DNA of 9,638 bases, taken from an uncultured Desulfovibrio sp. GTDB lineage: Bacteria > Desulfobacterota > Desulfovibrionia > Desulfovibrionales > Desulfovibrionaceae. Positions 1-6,289 of this stretch are shown here, piece after piece. The notes under the pieces were generated by a model. The model was not told the DNA's origin, searched no databases, and was given only the letters and a program-made list of their open reading frames with translations. The position numbers and the translations under genes were made by a program. The stretch is taken from assembly GCA_947176055.1 (NCBI GenBank), contig CAMWPE010000086.1, positions 1-9,638 of the forward strand. The letters run 5' to 3'. The number at the start of each line of letters is the position of its first letter. The stretch's first letter is position 1.

Positions 1-53
1 ATCTTGCGCGGTCCGAGCCGCGTTTCAATTTCTATTTCTTTTTCGATTGCCAT
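1..53 (-). CDS. fliW: FliW, flagellar assembly factor (5' end only; gene runs off the left edge)
   Basis: Only the first 17 codons are in the window. They begin M-A-I-E-K-E-I-E-I-E-T-R-L-G-P-R-K, which resembles the acidic start and R-L-G-P motif of FliW proteins. The ATG lies inside the last codons of csrA, so the two genes overlap by 22 bases in different frames and are probably translationally coupled. A GGTGG about 11 bases before the ATG could serve as ribosome binding site. FliW is a cytoplasmic protein that binds either flagellin or CsrA: when flagellin is exported, free FliW captures CsrA and flagellin translation is released. The assignment rests on the short N-terminal match plus the csrA neighbour, a pairing common in flagellated bacteria. 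Confidence 0.8.
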   Translation of the reverse strand, partial: MAIEKEIEIETRLGPRK

Positions 54-268
54 AAGTCAGCGGCCACCATAAAGTCTTCGTTCTTTGTTTCCAGGGCCCG
101 GCGGTTTTCTTCGATTACCCGCTCGTAAACCTCTTCGCGATAAACCGTAGTCTCGCTGGGGACTTCCAGGCCAAGTTTGACCTGTTTCCCCTGCATGCCG
201 AGCACGGTTATTTTTATATTATCGCCCAGGTAAAGACTTTCGCCCGGGCGGCGCGTCAAAATTAACAT
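32..268 (-). CDS. csrA: CsrA, RNA-binding translational regulator (FliW-controlled type)
   Basis: A 78-residue CsrA. The family start M-L-I-L-T-R-R-P-G-E is intact, and the two RNA-contact positions known from E. coli CsrA, L4 and R44, are present (V-Y-R44-E-E-V-Y). CsrA dimers bind GGA motifs in mRNA leaders and usually block translation; in flagellated bacteria with FliW the main target is flagellin mRNA. The protein is longer than the 61-residue E. coli form. Its C-terminal helix and tail (about residues 47-78) contain E-E-N55-R-R-A, matching the region around N55 of Bacillus subtilis CsrA that is needed for FliW binding. The start codon is preceded by only a weak site, TGGAT about 8 bases upstream. 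That site contains a GGA, so autoregulation is possible. The gene overlaps fliW. Transcription probably starts in the 354-base gap upstream, because flgL ends at a strong terminator. Confidence 0.97.
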   Translation of the reverse strand: MLILTRRPGESLYLGDNIKITVLGMQGKQVKLGLEVPSETTVYREEVYERVIEENRRALETKNEDFMVAADLWQSKKK

Positions 269-311
269 ATTTTATCCAGCGGGTTTATCGTTCGCCCCTG
301 CTTATATAATT

Positions 312-345
312 AAAAAAGGCGTCCTGACATAAAGTTTACGGACGC
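312..345 (-). terminator. Terminator-like hairpin in the csrA leader
   Basis: On the minus strand GCGTCC (345-340) pairs with GGACGC (324-319). One base later comes a run of six T (317-312). The 15-base loop can itself form a small 5-bp hairpin. This is the form of an intrinsic terminator, but it lies only 44 bases before the csrA ATG, so it would act either as an attenuator of csrA or as the end of an upstream small transcript. The stem is short, so strength is uncertain. Confidence 0.5.
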
Positions 346-480
346 GGAGCGCCTCGTCTCTATTCGCTTTTACCGGATAATCCATTTTTGGGCAAGCCGA
401 CGCCGCGGCTTAAACCTCCGGATAACGGAATTTTTTCCTATAGCGAGACGGAAATGAAATTTTTAGCTCAATATGTCGAC

Positions 481-505
481 TTCGCGTCGCAAAGGCGACC
501 GCGAA
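481..505. repeat. Inverted repeat (hairpin) in the csrA upstream region
   Basis: The two five-base blocks TTCGC and GTCGC (481-490) are complementary to GCGAC (495-499) and GCGAA (501-505), with a four-base loop and one bulged base at 500. No T run follows on either strand, so it is not a simple terminator. A second, shorter dyad (CCGCG/CGCGG, 522-537) lies 16 bases away. Both could be folded parts of a leader or small RNA, or protein binding sites. Confidence 0.5.
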
Positions 506-579
506 ATTACCTCAAGGCGAACCGCGCTTAGCCGCGGGGAATTTCAAGCGCGATTTGCTATTGGGGCTCGATAAACGCG

Positions 580-609
580 AAAAAAGGCGGAAAGCTCGCG
601 CTCTCCGCC
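580..609 (-). terminator. Intrinsic terminator of the flgI-flgL unit
   Basis: On the minus strand, just after the flgL stop codon, GGCGGAGAGC (609-600) pairs with GCTTTCCGCC (595-586): a 10-bp stem with one G-T pair and a GCGA tetraloop of the stable GNRA class. Six T follow directly (585-580). This is a strong rho-independent terminator, and it separates csrA-fliW from the operon above. Confidence 0.88.
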
Positions 610-622
610 CCAAGTTGTTTTT

Positions 623-2194
623 TTAGAGGTATTTGGCCAGGCTCATCTGCATGATCATCGATGAGGACTGCAACACCGTCTGATAGGTCAGCTGCTGGCG
701 GGTCAATTTGGTCAAAAGCTCCGTCAGATCAATATCCTCGACATAACTCAATCTTTCCTGTTGATCCAGCTGCTGGAAGGACAATACGTCCGCGGCCATG
801 GAGATCCTGTTTTCCATGCCGCCGATGCGGGTGGCTTCGGCCAGGATCTGCTTTTCGGCAGTCGTCAGAGCCACGAGGGTCTCCTGGCAACCGGACTGGT
901 TGTTTCCTTCCAGGTAGCCGATGAATTTGCCGACAACTTCAAAGAGGTTGTTTTCGCCGTTCAGCGCCGGCTTGCCTTCGTAATAGCCGCCGAACACGTC
1001 CTTGCCCACGCTGTTTACGGGCAGATAGGTGTCCTTCATTATCTCGTAGCCGAGATCCGCGCGGGCCGGATGCACCAGGATCTGCGCGTCCTTCGGTATA
1101 CCGGAGCCGTCGGCGGGAGTTTCGGCGTCGAGATAACCGCCCGGAATGGGCAAACGCAGTTTTTCGCCCGCCGCGGGAGCAGTGCCTTTGGCGGTAATCC
1201 AGCTCGTCCCGCCGTCCACGCTATAGGACCAGTAAAAATCCTTGCCCGGCTCAACGGCGTCATCGAAGCGAATCAGCGTGTTCTGGCCAATTTCGCCGCT
1301 GGCCTGAATATCGCCCGCTGTCAAAGATCCGGCGCCCATAACGTTGATATCGAATGGCTGATCATTGTCGTCGCCCTTGTAAACAGCCGTAGGCCGGAGA
1401 TAGAGCAAGGAGCCGTTCGTGGACGCGGGACCGGCGATTTCCGGATCGTAAGCGGCGAGTTTCGGCAGATTTCCGTCAGCGTCGGGCTTTATGGTCATTG
1501 TCACGCCCTTGCCTTCCGGTTCCAGCTTGAGCGCGCCGTTTTCGCCAGCCAATACCTGGGCTTCGTTCCAGGTGGCTCCGCCGTCGTCGGTCCAGCGGTA
1601 AGTCGCGCCAGCCGCCAGATCCTGCTCGGCCGTATTTGTGAACTGGACGATGATAGTCGTGGCGGACGCGCCGGCGACGTCAATCTGGCCATTCTTGACC
1701 GCCTCTTGCCAGTCTTCCGCGGCGGGAGGCGTCACGGCCAGACCTTCCTGAAAAGCGTTCTGCGTGTATTTATGACCGGAGAAGATACTCTTGCCCTCAA
1801 ATTCCGTGTTGGCCAGATTGAGAATCTGTCCGAAATACTGACGGGCCTGATCGGCCATTATTCTGCGTTGCTCGGCGGTGTATGTGCCGGTGGACGCCTG
1901 CTCGGCCAGGGTTTTAAGGCCCTGTATGGCCACGGGCAACTGCGTGCTGAGCACGTTGTCCGCCAGTTCCATCCAACCCTTCGCGGTGTCCACGTTTTCC
2001 TGGTACTGCGCGGTGTTTACCATGTCCTGGCGGGTGGTCAGCACGCGGTAAGTGCCGGCCGGATCGTCGGAGGGGCGATTTATCTTCTTCTGGCTGGCGC
2101 CCTGTTGCACGCTTTCCATGTAACCGGCAAGGTTGGACTGCATGTGTCCGACCATATTGTTGTACATGGTGTGTTGTGTTACGCGAATACCCAT
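623..2194 (-). CDS. flgL: FlgL, hook-filament junction protein (HAP3), enlarged form
   Basis: At 523 residues this is much longer than enterobacterial FlgL (about 317). The flagellin-like N-terminal coiled region (residues 1-150, with R-P-S-D-D-P-A-G near 40-47) and the C-terminal coiled region (about 415-523, ending M-S-L-A-K-Y-L) are intact and build the inner D0/D1 core. FlgL joins FlgK to the first filament subunits and is exported by the flagellar type III apparatus. The extra central part (about 170-385) holds two related segments about 123 residues apart, each with an Asp-box-like motif: T202-D-D-G-G-A-T-W209 and S325-V-D-G-G-T-S-W332. These are probably surface-exposed, and I infer an internal duplication. 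The start is supported by AAGGAA about 6 bases before the ATG. It is the last gene of the unit, 45 bases after flgK, with a perfect hairpin in that gap. Confidence 0.95.
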   Translation of the reverse strand: MGIRVTQHTMYNNMVGHMQSNLAGYMESVQQGASQKKINRPSDDPAGTYRVLTTRQDMVNTAQYQENVDTAKGWMELADNVLSTQLPVAIQGLKTLAEQASTGTYTAEQRRIMADQARQYFGQILNLANTEFEGKSIFSGHKYTQNAFQEGLAVTPPAAEDWQEAVKNGQIDVAGASATTIIVQFTNTAEQDLAAGATYRWTDDGGATWNEAQVLAGENGALKLEPEGKGVTMTIKPDADGNLPKLAAYDPEIAGPASTNGSLLYLRPTAVYKGDDNDQPFDINVMGAGSLTAGDIQASGEIGQNTLIRFDDAVEPGKDFYWSYSVDGGTSWITAKGTAPAAGEKLRLPIPGGYLDAETPADGSGIPKDAQILVHPARADLGYEIMKDTYLPVNSVGKDVFGGYYEGKPALNGENNLFEVVGKFIGYLEGNNQSGCQETLVALTTAEKQILAEATRIGGMENRISMAADVLSFQQLDQQERLSYVEDIDLTELLTKLTRQQLTYQTVLQSSSMIMQMSLAKYL

Positions 2195-2207
2195 TGTTAT
2201 TTCCTTC

Positions 2208-2231
2208 GCGACGGGAGCGGACTCCCGTCGC
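2208..2231 (-). repeat. Perfect hairpin between flgK and flgL
   Basis: Ten bases (GCGACGGGAG, 2208-2217) are exactly complementary to CTCCCGTCGC (2222-2231) around a four-base loop. The hairpin fills most of the 45-base gap and ends a few bases before the flgL ribosome binding site (AAGGAA). No T run follows, so it is not a terminator. It may stabilise the flgK 3' end, mark an RNA processing point, or tune flgL translation. Confidence 0.75.
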
Positions 2232-2239
2232 CCTTATAT

Positions 2240-4411
2240 TTATTGTTTGAGACCCAGGAGGGTTTCCAGCATCTGATCCGCGGTGGTAATGAGCTTGGCC
2301 GCCGCCGTGTACGAATGCTGATATTTAATCAGATTGGTCATTTCCTCGTCCATATTGACGCCGGACACGGAGGCGGAGCGATCGTACAGATCGGCGGTCA
2401 GGGCTCCGTGGTATTCGGTGTTGGTCTTGGACAGTCTGCGATCCGCGCCTACGGTCGTCACCAGATTGGCGTAATACTCGGAGACGCTCTGGTTTTTCAC
2501 CGTCTTCCACAGGGTGGTGATGACGATGTCCTTGTCGGCCAGCTTCCCCAGCGCCGTCGCCGTCGCGTTGTCGCCGGGGTTGATTTCGTTGTCGCCGTTT
2601 ACCTGACCGGCGGCGATGAAATTCGTGTCGCTGTGGACCTTGCTGTTTACGGCCAGATCCGTCGCGCTGGAGCCGGTGAAGAATGTGTTGAGTCCAAGAG
2701 CCGTCATTAATCCGGAACTATCGGATCCAAATGCGAATTCTATGCCAGCGGCTTCGGCGGCGGCGGTCCGCTCCAGGATGAGCTTGCCGTCCTGCACGCT
2801 GGCCTGAAACACTTTTATATTATTACCGTCCGCGTTGACGGTAAGGCCATTCAGCGCGCTCACCACGTCCTTCAGCGAATTTTTGGAAGGATCGAAGTTA
2901 TTGGGCGAAAACAGCAGGGAAGAAGACAGAAAAGATCCCTCGCCGTCGTCCACATTGGAATTATAGAAATGCAAAGTCACGTTGCCAGTCTGCAATCTGT
3001 CCGAATAGGCATTCAAGGCCTGATAGGAGCCGAGGGGAAGATCGGCGTTGTTCACGCTGACCTGGCCCTGCGCGTAGGTAAACTTCGAAAGGCCCGCGCC
3101 CTGGCTATGAACCCTGTTCACTTCCCAGGCCAAGGCGTTTACCGTCGCATTCAGCTCGTCCAGATACCGGCCGCAGTTGTCGTCGCGGATATTGAAATAA
3201 GCCGCGAGCTTGCCGCCGGTTACGCGATCCGGATTCTCCACGCCGTTAAAGGCGATCTGCGGAGTGATGTTTTCCGTGCCGCGGGTAGGCTCGACCCAGC
3301 CAAGACCGGTCTTTGGGACAATGGTAAACTTGTCGCCGGCGTGGAAATCATCGAGGCTGGAGAAGGAGATCCGCAAATTCTTGACAAGGATCTCGTCGGT
3401 GACGGGATCGCCGTTTTCATCGACGGCGCCGGACGAAGAGATCTGGTAGCGCAGTTCCTTGCCGTCCGTATCCTGAAGCCAGGTCTTGCCGCCGTCCAGG
3501 GACACGCGGAAAGTCGGGTTGTTCGGCGGATTGTTGACGCTGTCGTAAGCGCCCGCGTCGCCGTCTTGCATAATTTCGATGGTGTATTCGTGCGTGTCGG
3601 AACCCTGGAAGTTGATCTCGCCCTTATAATTGGAAGAAGACTGCAACTGGGATTCCTTGAACGGGGCCATCGTGGTAAGGCTGTAAGTCTCGTGACCATC
3701 CACCAGCGGCTGGCCTGTGGAAAGTTGCACGCGGAAATTGCCCTTGCCCTTGTCGATAGTTTCCACGTCGACATAGGTCGCCAGCTCGCGCACCAGCTGA
3801 TCCCGCTTGTCCAGAAGGCTGTTGGGATTGCTCATGCCGTCGATCGTGTGCCGCTCGATCTGCTTGTTCAGATCCGCTATGGCTACGGAGATTTCGTTAA
3901 CCCGTTTGACGGCCGTGTTGATGGACACGTCCATCTCTTCCTGGATTTCCTTGACGGCCTTTTCCGTCTGCTTGAACATGTCCGCCAGGTTGTCGGCGTA
4001 GGACAGCAGACTCTGGCGAACGGAGGTGTCGTCCGGACGCAGGGACAGATCCTGCCAGGCGTTGAAAAAGTTGGTAAGCGCGGAGCTTACGCCGGTCCGG
4101 TTGGCTTCGTTGAAAATATTTTCGAGAGAAGCCATGATTGTGTCCTGTTGATCCCAGCGGGCGGAATTCGTGGACTGCCGGACATATCTGCTCTCCAGAA
4201 AAGCGTCGAAGAAACGCATAATCTGCTGAGCGTTCACGCCCAGGGGTTGCGCGCCAGGCTTGTAGGTAAGACCGCCGGCGTCTTTCTGATCTACGTATTG
4301 TCTCGAGTAGCCTTCGGTGTCGGCGTTGGCCAGGTTGTTGCCGGTGACGGAAATCCACGCCTGGGACGCGTTGAGAGCCGATTGGCCTATATTCATTAAA
4401 CCGCTAAGCAT
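2240..4411 (-). CDS. flgK: FlgK, hook-filament junction protein (HAP1), enlarged form
   Basis: The 723-residue protein has both FlgK signatures. The N-terminal rod/hook motif is L-N-A-S-Q-A-W-I-S-V-T-G-N-N-L-A-N-A-D-T (13-32), and the C-terminal helix reads S-G-V-N-M-D-E-E-M-T-N-L-I-K-Y-Q-H (683-699). The mid-protein L-A-W-E-V-N-R-V-H-S-Q-G segment (427-438) is also typical. Enterobacterial FlgK is about 550 residues; the extra length lies in the middle. Residues about 264-366 form a domain with an exact Asp-box pattern, S304-L-D-G-G-K-T-W311, followed by the sequence F-H-A-G-D-K-F-T-I-V. FlgK caps the hook and is the first of the two junction proteins, exported with help from FlgN. The ATG is 2 bases after the flgN stop and is served by AGGGAG inside the end of flgN, so flgN and flgK are tightly coupled. 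The plus strand opposite carries long spurious open frames. Confidence 0.97.
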   Translation of the reverse strand: MLSGLMNIGQSALNASQAWISVTGNNLANADTEGYSRQYVDQKDAGGLTYKPGAQPLGVNAQQIMRFFDAFLESRYVRQSTNSARWDQQDTIMASLENIFNEANRTGVSSALTNFFNAWQDLSLRPDDTSVRQSLLSYADNLADMFKQTEKAVKEIQEEMDVSINTAVKRVNEISVAIADLNKQIERHTIDGMSNPNSLLDKRDQLVRELATYVDVETIDKGKGNFRVQLSTGQPLVDGHETYSLTTMAPFKESQLQSSSNYKGEINFQGSDTHEYTIEIMQDGDAGAYDSVNNPPNNPTFRVSLDGGKTWLQDTDGKELRYQISSSGAVDENGDPVTDEILVKNLRISFSSLDDFHAGDKFTIVPKTGLGWVEPTRGTENITPQIAFNGVENPDRVTGGKLAAYFNIRDDNCGRYLDELNATVNALAWEVNRVHSQGAGLSKFTYAQGQVSVNNADLPLGSYQALNAYSDRLQTGNVTLHFYNSNVDDGEGSFLSSSLLFSPNNFDPSKNSLKDVVSALNGLTVNADGNNIKVFQASVQDGKLILERTAAAEAAGIEFAFGSDSSGLMTALGLNTFFTGSSATDLAVNSKVHSDTNFIAAGQVNGDNEINPGDNATATALGKLADKDIVITTLWKTVKNQSVSEYYANLVTTVGADRRLSKTNTEYHGALTADLYDRSASVSGVNMDEEMTNLIKYQHSYTAAAKLITTADQMLETLLGLKQ

Positions 4412-4413
4412 GA

Positions 4414-4878
4414 TTATAATCTCCCTGAAATTAAGGCGGCTTGAGGATGCGCCGAGCGCCGAATGTCGCCATTGCGGCTATATACTCCGGTCAGCGGAGT
4501 TACCTGGCTTGTCAGCGCCTTTAAGTTATGAGTGCTCTGATCCAGCAACGCGAGGCTCAACTGCGCGTTGCGGGACGCCTGCCGGGACACGCCCTGCTCG
4601 CCAGCGTCCACGGACTGGAAGAGCTGACGCAACACAGAGGCCTGATCTTCCGGTAAAGTCTCCGCGTATTCGAGAACCCTCTTTCCGGAAAGAGACCTGA
4701 TAACCAGGGATTTTTCCACCGCGATCTGGCGAATCAATTCCTGGATAGAAAATTCAAGGGACGCCACGGCGCCCGTATCGCGCCCGAGCAAAATTTCGTA
4801 TTCTTCTTCCAGCAAATCGCGCAATAAATGCAAAGCCTTGTCTTGCCGGAACAGACTTTCCTGTATTATCTGATACAT
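4414..4878 (-). CDS. flgN: FlgN-type export chaperone for FlgK and FlgL
   Basis: A 154-residue, mostly helical and charged protein with no signal peptide or membrane segment. Helices around 1-110 contain L-L-R-D-L-L-E-E-E-Y-E-I-L-L-G-R-D (18-34), typical of FlgN. A glycine-containing tail follows (L-T-G-V-Y-S-R-N-G-D-I), like the Y-x-x-x-G motif near the end of many FlgN proteins. FlgN binds the C-terminal helices of FlgK and FlgL in the cytoplasm and delivers them to the export gate. Sequence similarity in this family is low, so the position directly before flgK is important support. AAAGGG and GAGG lie just before the ATG. A sigma54-type promoter motif lies 65-80 bases upstream, so flgN-flgK-flgL may be transcribed separately from flgI. 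Confidence 0.88.
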   Translation of the reverse strand: MYQIIQESLFRQDKALHLLRDLLEEEYEILLGRDTGAVASLEFSIQELIRQIAVEKSLVIRSLSGKRVLEYAETLPEDQASVLRQLFQSVDAGEQGVSRQASRNAQLSLALLDQSTHNLKALTSQVTPLTGVYSRNGDIRRSAHPQAALISGRL

Positions 4879-4942
4879 CCCTTTAGCCTCGCTCGTATTG
4901 GTATGGCAGAAATTGCCTTAATTCTTTATTTTACATATATCT

Positions 4943-4958
4943 AGCAAAAAGCGCGCCT
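4943..4958 (-). promoter_or_regulatory. Sigma54-type (-24/-12) promoter before flgN
   Basis: The minus strand reads AGGCGCGCTTTTTGCT (4958-4943). Compared with the consensus TGGCACG-N4-TTGCW this matches 14 of 16 positions, counting the four unconstrained ones, and it has the required GG-N10-GC spacing. The start of transcription would be near 4931, giving a leader of roughly 53 bases before the flgN ATG. It lies wholly in the 85-base gap after the flgJ-like gene, where a promoter would be expected. Confidence 0.65.
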
Positions 4959-4963
4959 TAATT

Positions 4964-6289
4964 TTATTTAGCCGCGTCGGCGCCGGTCAGCGGCGGAATT
5001 GAGAACGTAGGTTGCTCGCTGTTGTCCGCCACTGTCAGTGGAGGAACAGGAGCGGCGGCCGTTGGCTGAACGGCGGGCTGGGGAGCGCCCTGGCTCTGCG
5101 CCGCCTTGTATGCCGCTAGACCCTGACCGGCTTTGCTGTTCGCGCTTACATTATCCACATTCAGCATGCGAATGGCGTCGCCCGTTTTCTTGTTCTTGCC
5201 GGTTTTCTGATTCCGGGGAATATTGGTGCTCACAGTAACCTTGCGGGTTACGGGGCCCTCGGCCGCCGCGACGGCTTCGGTTTCGGCGACCGGCGCGTTG
5301 GCCTGAATGGGAGCGGCCTGGGGCGCCGCGTTCTGGGCGGCGATCCGGGCGTTTTCGAGCTTTACGCTCGTTACCAGATCCTGCATGGAACGGGACGCTG
5401 TCGTCGCGTCGGAAACTCCACCGGATTTGGCCATCTCCACGGCGGAGCGCAAAGCGGCTTCGCTGCCGGGATTGGGAGCGGCCGCGGCTACAGGCTGCGC
5501 CGCTTCCGCCGCCGGCTCGACTTTAGGAGCCTTTTTCGGTTGCAAAGCCGGACGCACGGCGCGGCTTCCCAGCTTGTCGCCGGCTTCGCGGCGGGCTAGA
5601 TAAGCCAGGTTAAGAGCGCTGTCGCCCTCGTGTCCCGTCTTCTTTACACGCTCGGGACTCTTTCTTACGGGCTTTTCAGTCGCTTCCGCCGTCGCGGGCG
5701 CCGGATTTACGGGTTGGGGAGCGACGACTGGCGTCTGAACGACGGGATTTTCGACCGCCGCCACTTCTGGCGCCCCCGCCGTCGCGGGCGCGTCGCCTTC
5801 GTAAATAGACATATCGGCGACCGGCGCCGGTTCTTCTTCCGGATCGAGGATCGATTTGTCAGCGGGGAGGGAGGAGCCCATCAGGGGCGCCGCCTCCGGC
5901 GCGAAGGCGGAAAATGTTCCTCGTCCCGCCGCTGTTTTGCTGGCGTCGCCAAGATTGGCGGAAAGTTGCTCGTACATCATGTCCGCGAGGCCGATGCCAC
6001 CCGCCTTGGTCATGGATTTGGCGAGCTCCTGATCGTACATATCCTGCCAGAATCTCTCCTCCCGTCCCTGCAGAAGACCGCCTTTGGGCACGGAATTGCG
6101 CATCTCCTGCCACATCTTCTGGATGAAGATGGACTCAAATCCTTCGCACGCCTCGCGCAGTTTCTTCGCTTTCGCCTCCGGCGTCATATTCTGGCCGGCG
6201 AGGCCGCCGAGACCGTCCAGCCGGCTTTGCATGGAGGTTCGCGATTGTTCGGAAAAACTCGCTTCCGGGGCTATGTATGGAGAGCTCAT
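4964..6289 (-). CDS. flgJ: FlgJ-like rod-binding protein with a long Ala/Pro-rich tail and no hydrolase domain
   Basis: Residues about 40-112 match the rod-binding (FlgJ N-terminal) domain: K-K-L-R-E-A-C-E-G-F-E-S-I-F-I-Q-K-M-W-Q (42-61), then L-L-Q-G-R-E-E-R-F-W-Q-D-M-Y-D-Q-E-L-A (72-90) and G-G-I-G-L-A-D-M-M-Y-E-Q-L (97-109). This domain helps rod assembly in the periplasm. Enterobacterial FlgJ continues into a muramidase; here residues 113-441 are low-complexity sequence rich in Ala, Pro and Val, with a basic patch about 207-218. I see no glucosaminidase, lysozyme or M23 motif, so wall cutting must be done by another enzyme. Residues about 346-400 are less biased and could be a short conserved element. 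The ATG directly follows the flgI stop codon, with no gap, and has GGAGGT 8 bases upstream. The full 441-residue length is unusual for a domain of about 100 residues. Confidence 0.85.
   Translation of the reverse strand: MSSPYIAPEASFSEQSRTSMQSRLDGLGGLAGQNMTPEAKAKKLREACEGFESIFIQKMWQEMRNSVPKGGLLQGREERFWQDMYDQELAKSMTKAGGIGLADMMYEQLSANLGDASKTAAGRGTFSAFAPEAAPLMGSSLPADKSILDPEEEPAPVADMSIYEGDAPATAGAPEVAAVENPVVQTPVVAPQPVNPAPATAEATEKPVRKSPERVKKTGHEGDSALNLAYLARREAGDKLGSRAVRPALQPKKAPKVEPAAEAAQPVAAAAPNPGSEAALRSAVEMAKSGGVSDATTASRSMQDLVTSVKLENARIAAQNAAPQAAPIQANAPVAETEAVAAAEGPVTRKVTVSTNIPRNQKTGKNKKTGDAIRMLNVDNVSANSKAGQGLAAYKAAQSQGAPQPAVQPTAAAPVPPLTVADNSEQPTFSIPPLTGADAAK

Larger units (their letters stand above)
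269..579 (-). other. Gene-free stretch and leader upstream of csrA, rich in inverted repeats
   Basis: No convincing protein gene is present between the flgL terminator and csrA. Visible structures are a hairpin at 481-505 (TTCGC-GTCGC paired with GCGAC-GCGAA, one unpaired base, 4-base loop), a second at 522-537 (CCGCG, six-base loop, CGCGG), and the terminator-like hairpin at 312-345. The csrA promoter should lie here, but I find no good sigma70, sigma28 (TAAA-N15-GCCGATAA) or sigma54 (GG-N10-GC) match on the minus strand. A 27-codon reading frame (385-302) runs through the terminator hairpin but lacks a ribosome binding site. Confidence 0.5.

Noticed and set aside
302..385. 27-codon frame in the csrA leader
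   Set aside because: No ribosome binding site before its ATG; kept only as a remark in the attenuator finding, not as a gene.
269..622. CsrB-like RNA full of GGA motifs
   Set aside because: GGA counts on either strand are close to chance for this length, and they are not placed in repeated hairpin loops.
761..2710. Plus-strand open frame of 649 codons opposite flgL and flgK
   Set aside because: It lies antisense to two clear flagellar genes, matches no family I know, and is the expected product of GC-rich codon bias on the other strand.
2969..4399. Plus-strand open frame of 476 codons opposite flgK
   Set aside because: Antisense shadow of flgK; composition is typical of a shadow frame and no domain is visible.
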